The notes below the pieces were generated by a model, which was given only the letters and a program-made list of their open reading frames with translations, was not told the origin of the DNA and ran no database searches. From Branchiostoma floridae (taxonomy: Eukaryota > Chordata > Leptocardii > Amphioxiformes > Branchiostomatidae), in contig NW_023365773.1 of NCBI RefSeq assembly GCF_000003815.2, positions 64,001-128,000 of the forward strand: DNA of 64,000 nt, given 5' to 3'. This document shows, one piece after another, positions 34,791 to 48,300 of the stretch; within the stretch, counting starts at the first letter, position 1; each line of letters opens with the position of its first letter. A program made the position numbers and the translations under genes.

Positions 34791-35195
34791 TTGTTCCTGT
34801 GATCTAGCCTGCCACATGCAGGATGTTTGTCGCAAAGATTCCATCTGTGGTCCTCAAGGAAATTTCAAGACGTCAGCTAAGACTCCTTAAAGTTGTTTCT
34901 GTGATCTAACCTGCCACATGCAGGATATTTGTGGCAAAGATTCCATCTGTGGTCCTCAAGGAAATTTCAAGACGTCAGCTAAGACTCCTTAAAGTTGTTC
35001 CTGTGATCTAGCCTGCCACATGCAGGATATTTGTGGCAAAGATTCCATCTGTGGTCCTCAAGGAAATTTCAAGACGTCAGCTAAGACTCCTTAAAGTTGT
35101 TCCTGTGATCTAGCCTGCCACATGCAGGATATTTGTGGCAAAGATTCCATCTGTGGTCCTCGGGGAAATTTCAAGATGACAGCTAAGACTTCCTC
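34791..35195 (+). repeat. 102-bp minisatellite, four copies
   Basis: Unit starts at 34791, 34893, 34995 and 35097 (exactly 102 bp each). Contains GCCTGCCACATGCAGGAT, which has a GCCTG-CAGG dyad, and ACGTCAGCTAAGACTCCTTAAA. The length is a multiple of three, but every frame I checked has a stop. Confidence 0.92.
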
Positions 35196-35934
35196 CTTAG
35201 ACTCCGCATTTGTCTCAAGTGTACTCACAAGATATGTGGACTTTCCTTTGCAAACTTTAATCCTTAAGAGAGCTGATGACAACTACATGTATTTTTCTGA
35301 ATCCTCAAGAGAGCTGATGATAGCGTAAAAAAGAGCCAGCAAAAGATATTTGTGATTTGTTTTGTCGTTGGCTTAATCATAGCCGCCTTTTTTCACTTTT
35401 CATAGTAGACACGCCCTTGAAATCAACTGCGTTGACAACTACATGTGTTTAGAGACATTTTCCTGCCAGAAGAGATATTGCATCATCTTGGCTAATGTCC
35501 CCGCCGTGCATGAGGCCAGGATATCACAGGACGTCCGTTGCACACGCGAGCAGAGTCTGCTATTCCTCACCGCGCCGTTTTATCTCCGTCCTTCTTCACC
35601 ACACACGGCAGACCACCTCCCCGAGAGTTAGCCTGGTCACCAGTATCCGCTAGTCGGCTTTGGGGTGCTTCTGTGAGCCTGTATGATTAGCCGGTCTTTT
35701 GGTATTTCGCCACTAGAGCTTGTAGCCGGCCTTTTGAGTTTTCAAGACCTAATCAAACCCCGTAAAAGTTTCCCCGACCTGCGCTGATTAACTGGACGGG
35801 CCGGCTGCCACTACAGCACCGTAGAGAAAACGGCGAGTGCCCGATGGTGTGGTTACCAGGCTACCGAGAGTGGGCCTGCCGAAAGGTGACTGACATGAGA
35901 ACATTTCATTAAGTAGCAGACTGGGAACGCTCAC

Positions 35935-36032
35935 GTACACAAGAGCAGGGTCCTGGACATCGTCAGGGCAGTCTGGGGTCTCTCCAGCACCCAGGAAAGG
36001 TGGCGTGTTCGGAACAACTCTACAGTCAGTTG
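35935..36032 (-). CDS. Possible exon of an unknown minus-strand gene
   Basis: Between a GACTTATACAG acceptor and a TAC|GTGAGC donor the minus strand reads TDCRVVPNTPPFLGAGETPD and CPDDVQDPALVY. Length 98 bp, ending in phase 0, which fits the candidate exon at 33646. Lies downstream of the ADAMTS stop codon on the same strand, so it could be a separate gene or an alternative 3' end. Not recognised. Confidence 0.35.
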
Positions 36033-36049
36033 CTGTATAAGTCATAAGC

Positions 36050-36240
36050 ACAAGGGATGGCAGGGTGCTCTGGTGGTTGTCGATCGAAAGGTTATGGGTT
36101 CAAATCTCAGGCAGGCCCCAATGAGAAAGGCACTAATATTATTCCCTTTGTTATGAGAAACACCCAGTCCGAAGAAACACTTGCTCCAAGGAGAGCGGAG
36201 ATATCTTAAAACTGTACCAGTCAGATCTGTGAACACATGC
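36050..36240 (+). mobile_element. tRNA-derived SINE remnant
   Basis: GGTGCTCTGGTGGTTGTCG, then AAGGTTATGGGTTCAAATCTC (B-box GGTTCAAATC), then GAGAAAGGCAC. No acceptor stem. Confidence 0.5.
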
Positions 36241-36769
36241 CTCAATGGGTGACACTCTGAGATTCATTGCATGTTAATAAGAAGTCTACCAGCCAATATC
36301 GGGCTGTGAATATTCACATGAAAGGTTGCTCTCTGAGTTGGCTTGCAGCCATTTTGTTGACAGTACATATTCCTCAATTCTCTCCAACTATAACAAGTAA
36401 GTTTGAGATGGTGTAACAGTATGTACAGGGCGTCGTATTCTTACTGACATTTTGTGAGGTCTGAGGCTGCCATGCAGTATTTGACTTTTTGACAGACATG
36501 TTTTCAACATTGCCAAATAGAAAGAATTCTGTACATCACTGTGGCCTCTTTTTTGTCTGTCACATACCTGTGCCGCAATCTTAAGGCCAAGATTGTGAAG
36601 TCTGTGTCCTTCACTCTTTCTTACTTCGCACCTCCTTAAGGCTTGTTCTCACATTCCTTGGGATGCTCTTCCTTGAGTGTTTGTAGATTCTCAAGGAGCT
36701 TGGCCAAGTCGTGAACTTTTTAAAGAATCCTAGAAGTCAAGTTCAAGAGCACTAAGAGCTCTCCCGTCG

Positions 36770-37564
36770 TCATCTGTACCACCGACGGGAGGAACAAGAC
36801 GAAGTGTTGCATTCCTGCGAGTCCGAAGGTCTCGTGTTCAAGTCGCACTCTCTATCGGGGCCTATCGCTCCGTTCGTGAGCCTACAGCCGACCAGTCTGA
36901 GCTGTACTCCCCGCCCGCACGGTTTGGAACACTCGCTCCAACCCCCGTATATCCACTCCCCGCAGCGGCTCGCGTAACACCGGGCGGTTTCGGCAGGCTT
37001 TTCTGCATTGTTGCAGCCTCTGCTCGGCCGCCCGTACTGGTCCATACACTGGACACTCCGTCTCTTCTCCCCGTGCCCGCACGACTTAGAACACCCTCCC
37101 CAGGACCCGGTGTACCACGTAGATCGTCCTACATTGGGACTGGGTCTTGTAGGTGCCTGAGGGGCGAGCATACGAGTTCTTGTCCGCGTGTTTTCTCTCT
37201 GGCTCGCCTCGGACGCGAACTGCGTGGACGACTTCGGCGCGAGATACGAGAATTTCACCTGGGGTGGAGCATACTCTGATGATATGACTTCGATGATCAA
37301 CTTCTCCTGCGTCCGGTCGCGTATGGACACTTTCTCCTCCACAGTATCGGAACCACTGTAGGATAACACAGCACCTCCGATGTCGACTTCGTCCACAGCA
37401 GCCATGCGGATGACGTATCCCCCGTTGATGAAGTATTTCCCCTTGTCGTTGCGAACAGCGAGGTAGTTCCCGTCCACCTTTTTCCCGTTGTAGGACACCT
37501 GGCGGATCTCGATACGCGTGGATCCGGCAGGAATCTCCAGCGCCGTGCGGTAGCCGTAACCAAC
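36770..37564 (-). CDS. ADAMTS1-like: ADAMTS terminal exon: spacer and two C-terminal TSP1 repeats
   Basis: Starts [20 protein letters not shown] in frame after a TTGATAG acceptor. The spacer contains [18 protein letters not shown] and [10 protein letters not shown]. An Arg/Thr-rich linker leads to TSP1 repeats beginning [20 protein letters not shown] and [20 protein letters not shown]. The frame ends SSRRWYR and TGA at 36772-36770. The 265-codon uninterrupted exon resembles the large final exon of ADAMTS1-type genes. Confidence 0.96.
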   Translation of the reverse strand, partial: VGYGYRTALEIPAGSTRIEIRQVSYNGKKVDGNYLAVRNDKGKYFINGGYVIRMAAVDEVDIGGAVLSYSGSDTVEEKVSIRDRTQEKLIIEVISSEYAPPQVKFSYLAPKSSTQFASEASQRENTRTRTRMLAPQAPTRPSPNVGRSTWYTGSWGGCSKSCGHGEKRRSVQCMDQYGRPSRGCNNAEKPAETARCYASRCGEWIYGGWSECSKPCGRGVQLRLVGCRLTNGAIGPDRECDLNTRPSDSQECNTSSCSSRRWYR

Positions 37565-39325
37565 CTATCAATGCAAAAGATATAAAAGTTGCCTAAATCC
37601 TATGTAAAAGCATGGTAGTTCAGTACAAGTACATCTTAGGCTAACGTCACATTTCTACACCGGAGCCTGGTTGGTTGTTTGTGGAAACGAAAAATAAAAA
37701 TGTTTACGTAAAAATAAACACAAAACACGACTACATTTCTCTTTACGTCTTGTGTAGGTCTTTTGGAAATGTGACGTAGGCCTTACTGGAAAAACCGGTT
37801 GAATATGTCACTATCTCATAAGGCTCGTTCGTAAATGTCACTCATATCTAAATCATGTTTGGATTACAATTATCTTTTTTTTTACTAAAATAAATGAAAG
37901 AATAAATAGACATTGTTGTAGGATCTGGAGACCTTAGAGCAGGTTGTACAATTTGAGTGCTGCGTCACTTTGTCTCCACATAACTATTTCTCATGTTAGG
38001 ACAACTTCACTACTAAGTATTCCTAATACCCCCTCACATTAGGCGAAACTCGATCGGACGACGAGTCCACGAGCTCTAAATTACGAGAAGGCATGATCCC
38101 TGCTGCCGACGAAGAAATGGCAGAGTTCCCCCTTTCCCGTCAGGGTCATGCCTCCTCGTAATTTAGAGCTCGCAGACTCGTCGTCCGATCGATTTTCGCC
38201 TAATGTGAGGGAGGTATAAGGAGAAACTCCCTCCTTTGACTGACTTCAGTCTTGTCTTCATCTTGTAGCTCATCAATCACTATAGGTTTGTTGAATAAAT
38301 AAAAGAAAAAGCAGACCTTGTTGTAGGATCCTGAGACTTTGGAGCATGACGCTCCTCGCCCGCCGCAGATGCCGCACTTGTCGCGTTTGGCGGTGGAGCC
38401 GAGGATGTTATCACAGCCCGTCTTCTGACACTGGCCCTGGATACAGACTCCACTGATCTCAGGCCCGCACGGGGTGCCGTCTACTACCTGGGAAAGGGCG
38501 GAATGGTAAAAATGTGTTAGAAGTTTTCACTAACTTAGCTTAATATATGATGTGTTAGTAAAGGACCCACCACACTCATCAATGAGGGCGGAGGTCTTCT
38601 CCAGTGTGAAAGGTCTTATGCTACTGTCACACTTTCAAATTTGGGGCCCGACTACAAAACACACAGAACGTAGAAAATTAGTCACCAGCACCAACTTGAC
38701 TTAGATGGCGTGTTAAAGAACCCACTACATTCATCAATGAGGGTAATGGTCCTTCCAATGATGCGAAGGTCATATGCTACGGTCACATTATTACACCAAA
38801 CCGTGGCCTGGACAATCAGCTTTCAGTAATGAAAAGTATAATATAAAAGTATAATATAAAAGACAACAGAATACACAAGTCTTTTAATAAAAGGGTCATA
38901 AGCAAAATCTGTGTATCATCCTTAATGATTTTATTTTTAGTTTCCAAACACATCCCGGTCGGGCCCCGCTTTGGAAATGTGACCTTAGCATAACGCAACT
39001 TTTACGTACTGTATGAAACTTGTGTGTTGTGCCCATATGCGGTTTACCTTTTATTCAAAAGAAACAAACTACAATGGTTATTTCTCACCTTTTCTCTGAG
39101 CGTGTAGAACGTGGTTGTCCCGGCAACCCTACAGGTGAGTTTACAGCTGTCCTTAAGCGACACACCTGAGTACCTGGGCACCCAGCGCGTGTACCTGTTC
39201 AGCCCGTTAATGTTGAAGTGCTGGCCGTCAAACTTTCCGCACTGCTCCTCTCTGTATGGTGCCAAGATTAGTGGAAACTTCGTAAGTCATGGCACCTTCA
39301 ACAGTTTTCTTCCTGTTATATTATT

Positions 39326-39358
<33 letters not shown>

Positions 39359-42300
39359 ACAATATCAAATGACATTGCATAAAAGGAAAAATCTATTGTG
39401 TTTCTTGAAAAGGGGGCATTGACCGCTTAAACGGTCCCAGTCAGGCGCTACATGGATGACGTAACGCCAACGAAGGCCCCAGTAAAACTTCGTAAGTCTA
39501 TTGACACCTACAACAACTTCTTTCTTCAAACAATGGAACTCTCTCTTGTCACCTACATGTGATATTCAAGACATCTTCATCAGGATTCATGATCGCTCAT
39601 TTTTGTTGTCATATCTATACCATAAGGTGATAATATCATATTTCATTATATCATATTTCATTTATTACTCTCGAGTACCCCTTGTAGACAATTTGCACGA
39701 CCTATGTCGGCTACGGTACTTTTTGGTCGGCTACTAGTAACTCCTCTGGCATGTTATCTGCCTATTTGGCCAATTTCTACTATTTTTCCGATCACATGTG
39801 GAGCCTGGTAAAGGCTACAGACAAAGTATAAACACAAGAATCTGTTGTAGGGGGCAATGACCTCATTAACTATCCCGTTCACACGCTACATGGATGACGT
39901 AATACCAGTGCGGACCCCGCTTGGGTTTCCATTGGTAGGCGCATTCTGTCTAGACATTGCCACATATCGTCCCCATCTGTGTAGCAAATGTTACACAAAT
40001 GTGGCAAAAACACGACGTCTGGCCTTGGCTGGACAGGTGTGTGACTTTACCCTCCTTAGAGTTCACACCTGTCGGTGCACCTGTACCGCAATACAAAATG
40101 CCCCTTTTGTTTCCTTGCGACAATATTGCAACACCTTGCCACGTGTTTGTACCACTTAAATGGTGAAAGACTTTGCTGTTTATACCAAACCATCGGATAC
40201 GTGTTGCTACACTTCAGGTCTGTTTGTAGGGTGGACAGGTTATGTAGCCTCAACACTGGCCACACACGTGGTGCAGAGAGAGAGTGGGAACATGACGGGG
40301 TTTTGTAATACCCCCCTCACATAAGGCGAAAATCGATCGGACGACGAGTCTGCGAGCTCTAAACTACGAGGAGGCATGACCCTGATGCCGACGAAGAAAT
40401 GGCAGAGTTCCCCCTTCCCGTCAGGGTCATGCCTCCTCGTAATTTACAGCTCGCAGACTCGTCGTCCGATCGAATCGCGCCTAATGTGAGGGGGGTATGA
40501 AAAGGCACGGTCACATGTAGGTCGTTCGATCGTCGTTCGATTTTGATGATAGGATTTTTAAGCAGGCAGTGACAGAGCCAACCACCCACATGGATCCAAG
40601 AGAGCGTTTTGTGTAGAAAGACAGCTGAACATTGTAGGACGCATGCATGGCTGTCCTAAAATATGCCCCAAGTTAGCGATCGTAAGACGATCCCACCCGT
40701 GTGACCGCGCCTTAACGAGTTTGCTCAGTGCAAGGCCATTGACCACTTCTAGGCACTGAACTACGCTGACTGTGGCAGCATCTCTTCTCCCTAAATCAGA
40801 AACATCGCGCTTCAGCAAGCTCGGCTCATAGACTCAATAGGCTAAGCAGGGCTTTTGAAGAAAGGAGGAAATTCTCTACGGTCTACCCCATTTAGCCGGA
40901 ATGGTTTGATCCACTCACACCGGGAAAAACCCCTTCTCTTTTCGATAAGTGTGGTGTGTGCCCGGGGTGTGGCTCTCCCCAAAATCGGGACCTCCATTTA
41001 ACGTCCTAGCCGAAGCTGGGTGCTCATTTTTGTCAATCCCAGCATGCCCGATGTTGTGCCCTTGGGATAGGCACTTAACACCTATTTTATCACCCGACTC
41101 TGGTGAAAATGAGAACCTAGCAAGTACGTCCTCGCAGATGGTGAAACCAGCAGCTCCAAGTAACAACTTTGAAGGGAGTCTCACCTCGAGCACGTTAATA
41201 AAGAACCCACCACACTTGTGGAAAAGAACACTCAATGACATTACTTATTCTGCATACGTGCAGAAGTGTTGGTAACATTTCAAACCAACTGTTTACTTTT
41301 CATCAACTGCTATGCAGATGTTTCCATATTAAATCAACAGAGACGAAGTGAAGGACATACACGAATAACTTGTTACAGATGGCTCTTTACATTCGCCACT
41401 TACTCACTACAAATTGCGACAGTAGCGTAGGAACAAAATGTGGATTCGTGGCAGATACGTGACGTTGTGTAAGTCACATGACATGGATGAAACGTCAAGA
41501 ATTTGTTATCAGTACTGTAGGTTTGAGTTTCATACAATTGTGACTACCCCAAACCACATTGCTACAGTTGTGCATCACAGCGACATGGCAAGGACAGTAC
41601 TAGTTTTTGGTGTGTTTTGTTATTTTACGTCGGCGTTGTTGTGGCGTAGCTGAATTTAGTAGCGGTAGAGCGTTGAGCTCGGAATCACCACAACGTTGTG
41701 TCTTTGGGAACTTCCCTTACGGTGGAGTGACGCCAGCCGAGCCTCTTCGGCTTGTGTGTCTAAATCTTCCTGTTATAATTTTCTGTACATATTAGTTAAA
41801 GGGGGGCCAACAAACGGAATGATAGCTTCTTCGAAGCTACAAATTGATGGCGATAAAACTGAATAGCTCAACCAGTGTAGGTTTGCCTCTTGGTTCCAAT
41901 CTAACGGGCTATACTATAGATTCTAACAAATGAAGTTTGAAAGGAGACAAAATATTTAAGTCTGGTTACACGGAATTAAGAGGAAGATGTTTGGACCAGG
42001 AGGCTGAATCGGCGCCATCTTGACGCGCAGCCCTCTGGGTTCCCCGGGTGGATTAATGGGGATTAAGTCCGATTTAGGCCGCTTTTCCCGCACCCCCTCT
42101 GCTGGATCGGACCGATAACTGGTGACCTCAGGTGATCCCGCCATCACAAGCGGCGTTGTGTTTTCAATAGCACAGATGCAGGAGTCCCGGTTGATCTGAC
42201 TGTCCAGGTTCTAGCCCAAACATACATGCATACATTGGGAGGGACATGGTAGCAGACGTGACAGGGACATGCCATTACCTTCTAATTATACTCGTTTTCT

Positions 42301-45300
42301 TTATACCCTGTCACATTTGGCGAAAATCGATCGGACGATGAGTCTGCGGCAATCGCCCGAGCCTCGCGTATACTTTATTGCACAGCAATTGTACAAGGTA
42401 CAAAGTATGGCTTATATGTGACAGGGGCGGTTTTCAGGTGAAAAATATGCGCAACCCTCTGTGGATCTTAGATATGACCGACCTTCCATCGATACGCCCG
42501 AAGATCGTGGATAATGTGACTGACGGGTATACTAGTAATATGAGATCGACTGACATGCAGAAAAAGTTTATCAATATTAATCCAGTTACAATGTATTCCT
42601 CCAATCCCTGTGTGGAGAGTACGTGCCCCCAAAAACACCATCCCTGCAATAACACCTATAAAACCAGGTTCCTTGTTTAAACCCAGTACCGGTTTAAAGC
42701 GAAGCGTTAGAATGAAACTTGGTTTAGATTCACTGCTATATATGTGCCTCCATCAGCACCATTTCTGCACAACGGATGGTGGACCAAAAAGCCATTCGTC
42801 ATCGAGATCATTGAAATATCATTGAGAGCTCATTGAAAGGTTTTGTCAATCATTCAGATCTTTTGAAGAATTTGGCAATCAACGAAAGAGCATTAAGGGG
42901 TCATAGGAAGGACTTCGCGATCATTGAAAGGCCACTGAAAAAACCGTTGAGATATTTGTTAAATATCTTCAAGCACAGTGACCCCGCTTCTATGGAATTC
43001 GCAAATTAGCTACATGTGTCCCTAGGACCTCCCCAAACTTCTCATAATGTCCAATAAGCAACATTATCAGGTGAGAGAATGGGCCCCCCATGTGCCGCCC
43101 ACCTGGTTAAACAGATTTATTTCTGCGCCCATTGTGCCGGTGTTGTAGTAAACCTGGTCGCGTTGTCCCGCAAATACAGCTCTTTCTCTCCATGTCGTTT
43201 GAGATAAACTACGTGAGCAGCAAGCTTCAAGCAGATGTAAGGATCTGGATCATTCTCTGTGTTAACGCCTGTTTTTGTAACATTAGTACTGCTTTCTGTC
43301 ATTGCGCGTTGTCCCGCAAATACAGACCTTTCTCTCCATGTCGTTAGAGGTAAACTACGTGCTACCTATCACCACTCTCCAAGCAGATGTAAGATCTAGA
43401 TCATTCTCGGTGCTTACGCCTGTTTTTGTAACAATAGTACTTCTTTCAGACACTGCGCGTTGTCCCACAAATACAACCCTTTCTCTCCATGTCGTTATAG
43501 GTAAACTACGTGAACAGCAAGCTTCAAGCAGATGTTACGATCTAACTTATTCTCGGTGTTTACTCCTGTTTTTGCAACATTAGTACTGCTTTCTGTCATT
43601 GCACGTTATCCCGCAAATACAGACCTTTCTCTCCCTGTCATTAGAGGTAAACTACGTGTACCGAACTGCAAGCTTCAAGTAGATGTAAGGATCTAGCTCA
43701 TTCTGTGTGTTAAAGATCGTTTTTGCAACATTAGTACTGCTTTCTGTCATTGCGCGTTGTCCCACAAATACAGACCTTTCTCTCCCTGTCATTAGAGGTA
43801 AACTACGTGTACCGAACAGCAAGCTTCAAGTAGATGTAAGGATCTAACTCATTCTTGATGTTAACGCCTGTTTTTGCAACATTAGTACTGCTTTCTGTCA
43901 TTGCGCGTTGTCCCGCAAATACAGCTCTTTCTCTCCATGTCGTTAGAGGTAAACTACGTGCTACCTATCACCACTCTCCAAGCAGATGTAAGATCTAGAT
44001 CATTCTCGGTGCTTACGCCTGTTTTTGTAACATTAGTACTGCTTTCTGTCATTGCGCGTTGTCCCGCAAATAAAGCTCTTTATCTCCCTACTGTTAGACG
44101 TAAACTACGTGAACAGCAAGCTTCAAGCAGATGTAAGGATCTGGATCATTCTCGGTGTTAACGCCTGTTTTTGCAACATTAGTGCTGCTTTCTGTCATTG
44201 CGCGTTGTCCCGCAAATACAACTCTTTCTCTCCCTGTCGTTAGAGGTAAACTACGTGTACCGAACAGCAAGCTTCAAGCAGATGTAAGGATCTGGATCAT
44301 TCTTGATGTTAACGCCTGTTTTTGCAACAATAGTACTGCTTTCTGTCATTGCGCGTTGTCCCACAAATACAGACCTTTCTCTCCATGTCGTTAGAGGTAA
44401 ACTACGTGAGCAGCAAGCTTCAAGTAGATGTAAGGATCTGGATCATTCTCGGTGCTTACGCCTGTTTTTGAAACTTTAGTGCTGCTTTCTGTCATTGCGC
44501 GTTGTCCCGCAAATAAAGCTCTTTATCTCCCTACTGTTAGACGTAAACTACGTGAACAGCAAGCTTCAAGCAGATGTAAGGATCTGGATCATTCTCGGTG
44601 TTAACGCCTGTTTTTGCAACATTAGTGCTGCTTTCTGTCATTGCGCGTTGTCCCGCAAATACAACTCTTTCTCTCCCTGTCGTTAGAGGTAAACTACGTG
44701 TACCGAACAGCAAGCTTCAAGCAGATGTAAGGATCTGGATCATTCTTGATGTTAACGCCTGTTTTTGCAACAATAGTACTGCTTTCTGTCATTGCGCGTT
44801 GTCCCACAAATACAGACCTTTCTCTCCATGTCGTTAGAGGTAAACTACGTGAGCAGCAAGCTTCAAGTAGATGTAAGGATCTGGATCATTCTCGGTGCTT
44901 ACGCCTGTTTTTGAAACTTTAGTGCTGCTTTCTGTCATTGCGCGTTGTCCCGCAAATACAGACCTTTCTCTCCATGTCGTTAGAGGTAAACTACGTGAGC
45001 AGCAAGCTTCAAGTAGATGTAAGGATCTGGATCATTCTCGGTGCTTACGCCTGTTTTTGAAACTTTAGTGCTGCTTTCTGTCATTGCGCGTTGTCCCGCA
45101 AATACAGACCTTTCTCTCCATGTCGTTAGAGGTAAACTACTGCTACCTATCACCACTCTCCAAGCAGATGTAAGCATCTGGATCATTCTCGGTGTTAACG
45201 CCTGTTTTTGTAACATTAGTACTGCTTTCTGTCATTGCGCGTTGTCCCGCAAATACAGACCTTTCTCTCCGTGTCGTTATAGGTAAACTACGTGTACCGA

Positions 45301-48300
45301 ACAGCAAGCTTCAAGCAGATGTAAGGATCTAACTTATTCTCGGTGTTTACGCCTGTTTTTGCAACATTAGTACTGCTTTCTATCATTGCACGTTGTCCCG
45401 CAAATACAGACCTTTCTCTCCATGTCGTTTGAGGTACATGTAAGCAACGTGCTACCGAACACCAGTCTCTAAGCTCATTCTCTGTGTTTAAGACTGTTTG
45501 AATTGCAACATTTAGTGCTGCTTTCTATCAATGCCCTTTTCAACGGTTCAAACAAACAACGTGCTACCGGGTCCAAACTCACACCACGTCTTCTTGACAA
45601 AAGATGCAAAACCCGGAAGTTCTGCTGCAGTACCAAGGACAGCCACAAGGCTGTCCAAAATCAAGACTGACCTTTGTCTGACAAGAACTACTTACATACC
45701 AAATATCATCGCAATCGACCCAGTGTCCGTAATCCAAAACAATACCTCCATCTATCTCAGATATGAAAACGTAAGAAGTGTTCTGGACTGACCTGAAGGT
45801 GTCCTTGCCGTCGTTTCTGCGCGCGACCGGGCAGGGGTCCGTGCGGCAGGACCGGTACTTCACCGCCTCGCCCCGGCAGAAGTCCCCGCCGTTCTTCGGG
45901 GCGGGGCTGTCGCACTTCCGCGGGGCGGCCTGCACCCCGCCCCCGCAGGTCCTGCTGCACGAGCCCCAGGCCTCCCACGGGCCCCAGCCGCCGTCCACAC
46001 GGACAGCCTCCCGCTTTTCCGTGCATTTACCCTCCTGGCACCACCTGAAAAGAAATAGGAGACATGTCATTGGCTTGATGGCAATAGATAATAATGATGA
46101 TGACAATGACGACGACGATGATGTTGATCAACAATGATGGCGATGAACATTATGGTAACGATGTTTATGATGAGGATGAACATTGTGATGATGATGATGT
46201 CGACGATGATGATAATGATGGTGATTTTGATGGTGATGCTGTTGATGTTGATATTGATCATGTTAAAAGATTACGTATACTCAATGATACTCAATGATAG
46301 GCAACATGATCAGACGTTAACACTCTACTGTCGTGTAACAATTTTATTTCATTTATTTCAGGCAAAATGACATGTATATACACATAAATAATGATGTGTG
46401 GTTCATTCTGAAAAAGACTGTATGAAACGAGTGGTCCAGCGAAGCCAGTGTAACAGGCTGTGAACTATGAGAGTTCAATAGGCTGTCCGCACCTGTTTCT
46501 CCCGCACGACGTCCCGTCCGCCCAGGGCATGTGGTACGTCTGGCACACCCGCTGTCCTTTCACCATGGTCGTACACCACAGCTTGGAGCAGGTGGTCCTG
46601 AAGAGAGGGTACAGAGATTAGCCATGCTATGTGGTACAACTATAATGGAGTAAAGCTTTTAAACTGTTACTTTGTACTTTTAAACTGTTGTCAGGCTATA
46701 TACAGACGTACACTGAGATGGTCCTGGAGAGAGGTACAGGGGTTAGCCATTTGGGTATGGTCTCTGGACATTTAACTTGTTTTGCTTTTTTTCTTTTGAA
46801 TGAAATTTGCAGAAGAATCTCCATAAGCTGTTGCTTGTCATAATCATGCGATGCTTGAGTATGATTACATGTTAAGATATCTTTGTCGAGCACCAAAATA
46901 TGAGGAAATCTTAAAGTATACAGGATATTGATTTATTGAATGAATGATTGATTGATTGTTTATTGAAATTAGACAATAATAATAACACAATTTTAATTCT
47001 ATTTGGCCCAATGGGGAGAATAGTGATATTCTGATGGTTTTTTTCTGGGATTGCTGCGTCTCAGATCAGCTTGGAGATTATGATTCCTTATTACCTTTAC
47101 GTACCCCCTCATTATCTTAATTTACCCCCCTCATGACCTTGACTTACCCCCTCATAAATGGACAGAGTGTGGACCCCTTCCCGAAGACCAGCTCGCACTG
47201 ATGGTCCACAGCGAACAGCTGGCCGGGGTGGTCTCTCGGCAGCTTGCGGCCCGGGCCGGTCGGGGGGTCGTGGAGGCAGCTTCCTCGCCCTGGTGAACAC
47301 ACAAAACATTAGGGTAAGTAATGTAGTAACTTATCCGTTAGCCTCTACCTGGCTTCTCGGATCGTTGGTCAAGTTGTAGAAACTGGGCAGAATAGAGGAA
47401 ATAATGGGCTGAGCAGCTTCCTCGCCCTGGTGAACACACAAAACATTATGGTAAGTAATGTAGCAACAAGAACGCGTAAATGCTATCCGTTAGCGTCTTC
47501 CAGGCTCCACAGATCGTTGGTCAAGGTAGTAGAAATTGGACAAAAAGAGGGAATAGTGTCCTAGAGGAGTCTATGTGTCTAATTTCTACCAGTTCAGTAT
47601 TTGACCAATGATCCACGGAACCTGTTAGAGGCTGGCTATCCGTTGATTGCCCGCCGATGTGCGAGTTTAGAGAACTGTTGCCTATTTTAGTCCTCGATTT
47701 CATTTTCTCAAACCTACAGTTATTATTGTTTCGTACAGCACGCTATAACACAGCTTCAATTTGCTGTTGTTGGTTGCTATTGGCTGCCATTGACCACGGT
47801 GCGCATCTTTCCTTGCAGGAAGAGAAGAGACGGTTACGTGCACCGGAGCACCTCCAGGTATGTTTGAGCCTTATTCATTCATTTAAAAACAAATCGGCAT
47901 ACTGGCCGTTTTCAGGATCTGTATAGCTCCGTTTATGCGGGTACATCAGATACTTAGCACCAGCGCAGGAAGTTGGTGATATGTTCCTGTGTAAGCCAGA
48001 AACTCAAGGGTAGCTCCGGTATCACGGGTACATGATCAACACCTTCGTCAGGTACAAAACGTACTTACCGGCCCGTAAGATGTTGTTGAGTTTTTGTTAT
48101 ATTGTCCTGTCTAAGACAGAGACCACAGAGACTCGAGGTAGCTTCGGTATCGCAGGTACGTGAGCAACACCTGTCTACACCAGGTACAACAGGTGCAAAA
48201 CGTACCGGCCCGTAGGAAGTTACTGAGCGCCTGTGAACTACAGCGGGACCATGCCCAGGGGTGAGTGTTGTCCCCGTTCAGGGTGGGCGCCATCAGGTTG

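Noticed and set aside
36882-37571. Other open frames overlapping the ADAMTS terminal exon on both strands
   Set aside because: GC-rich shadows of the true frame, which carries the spacer and TSP1 motifs.
43110-45540. Open frames of 60-90 residues repeated along the array
   Set aside because: They recur with the satellite unit, differ in length and frame between units, and lie in an ADAMTS intron.
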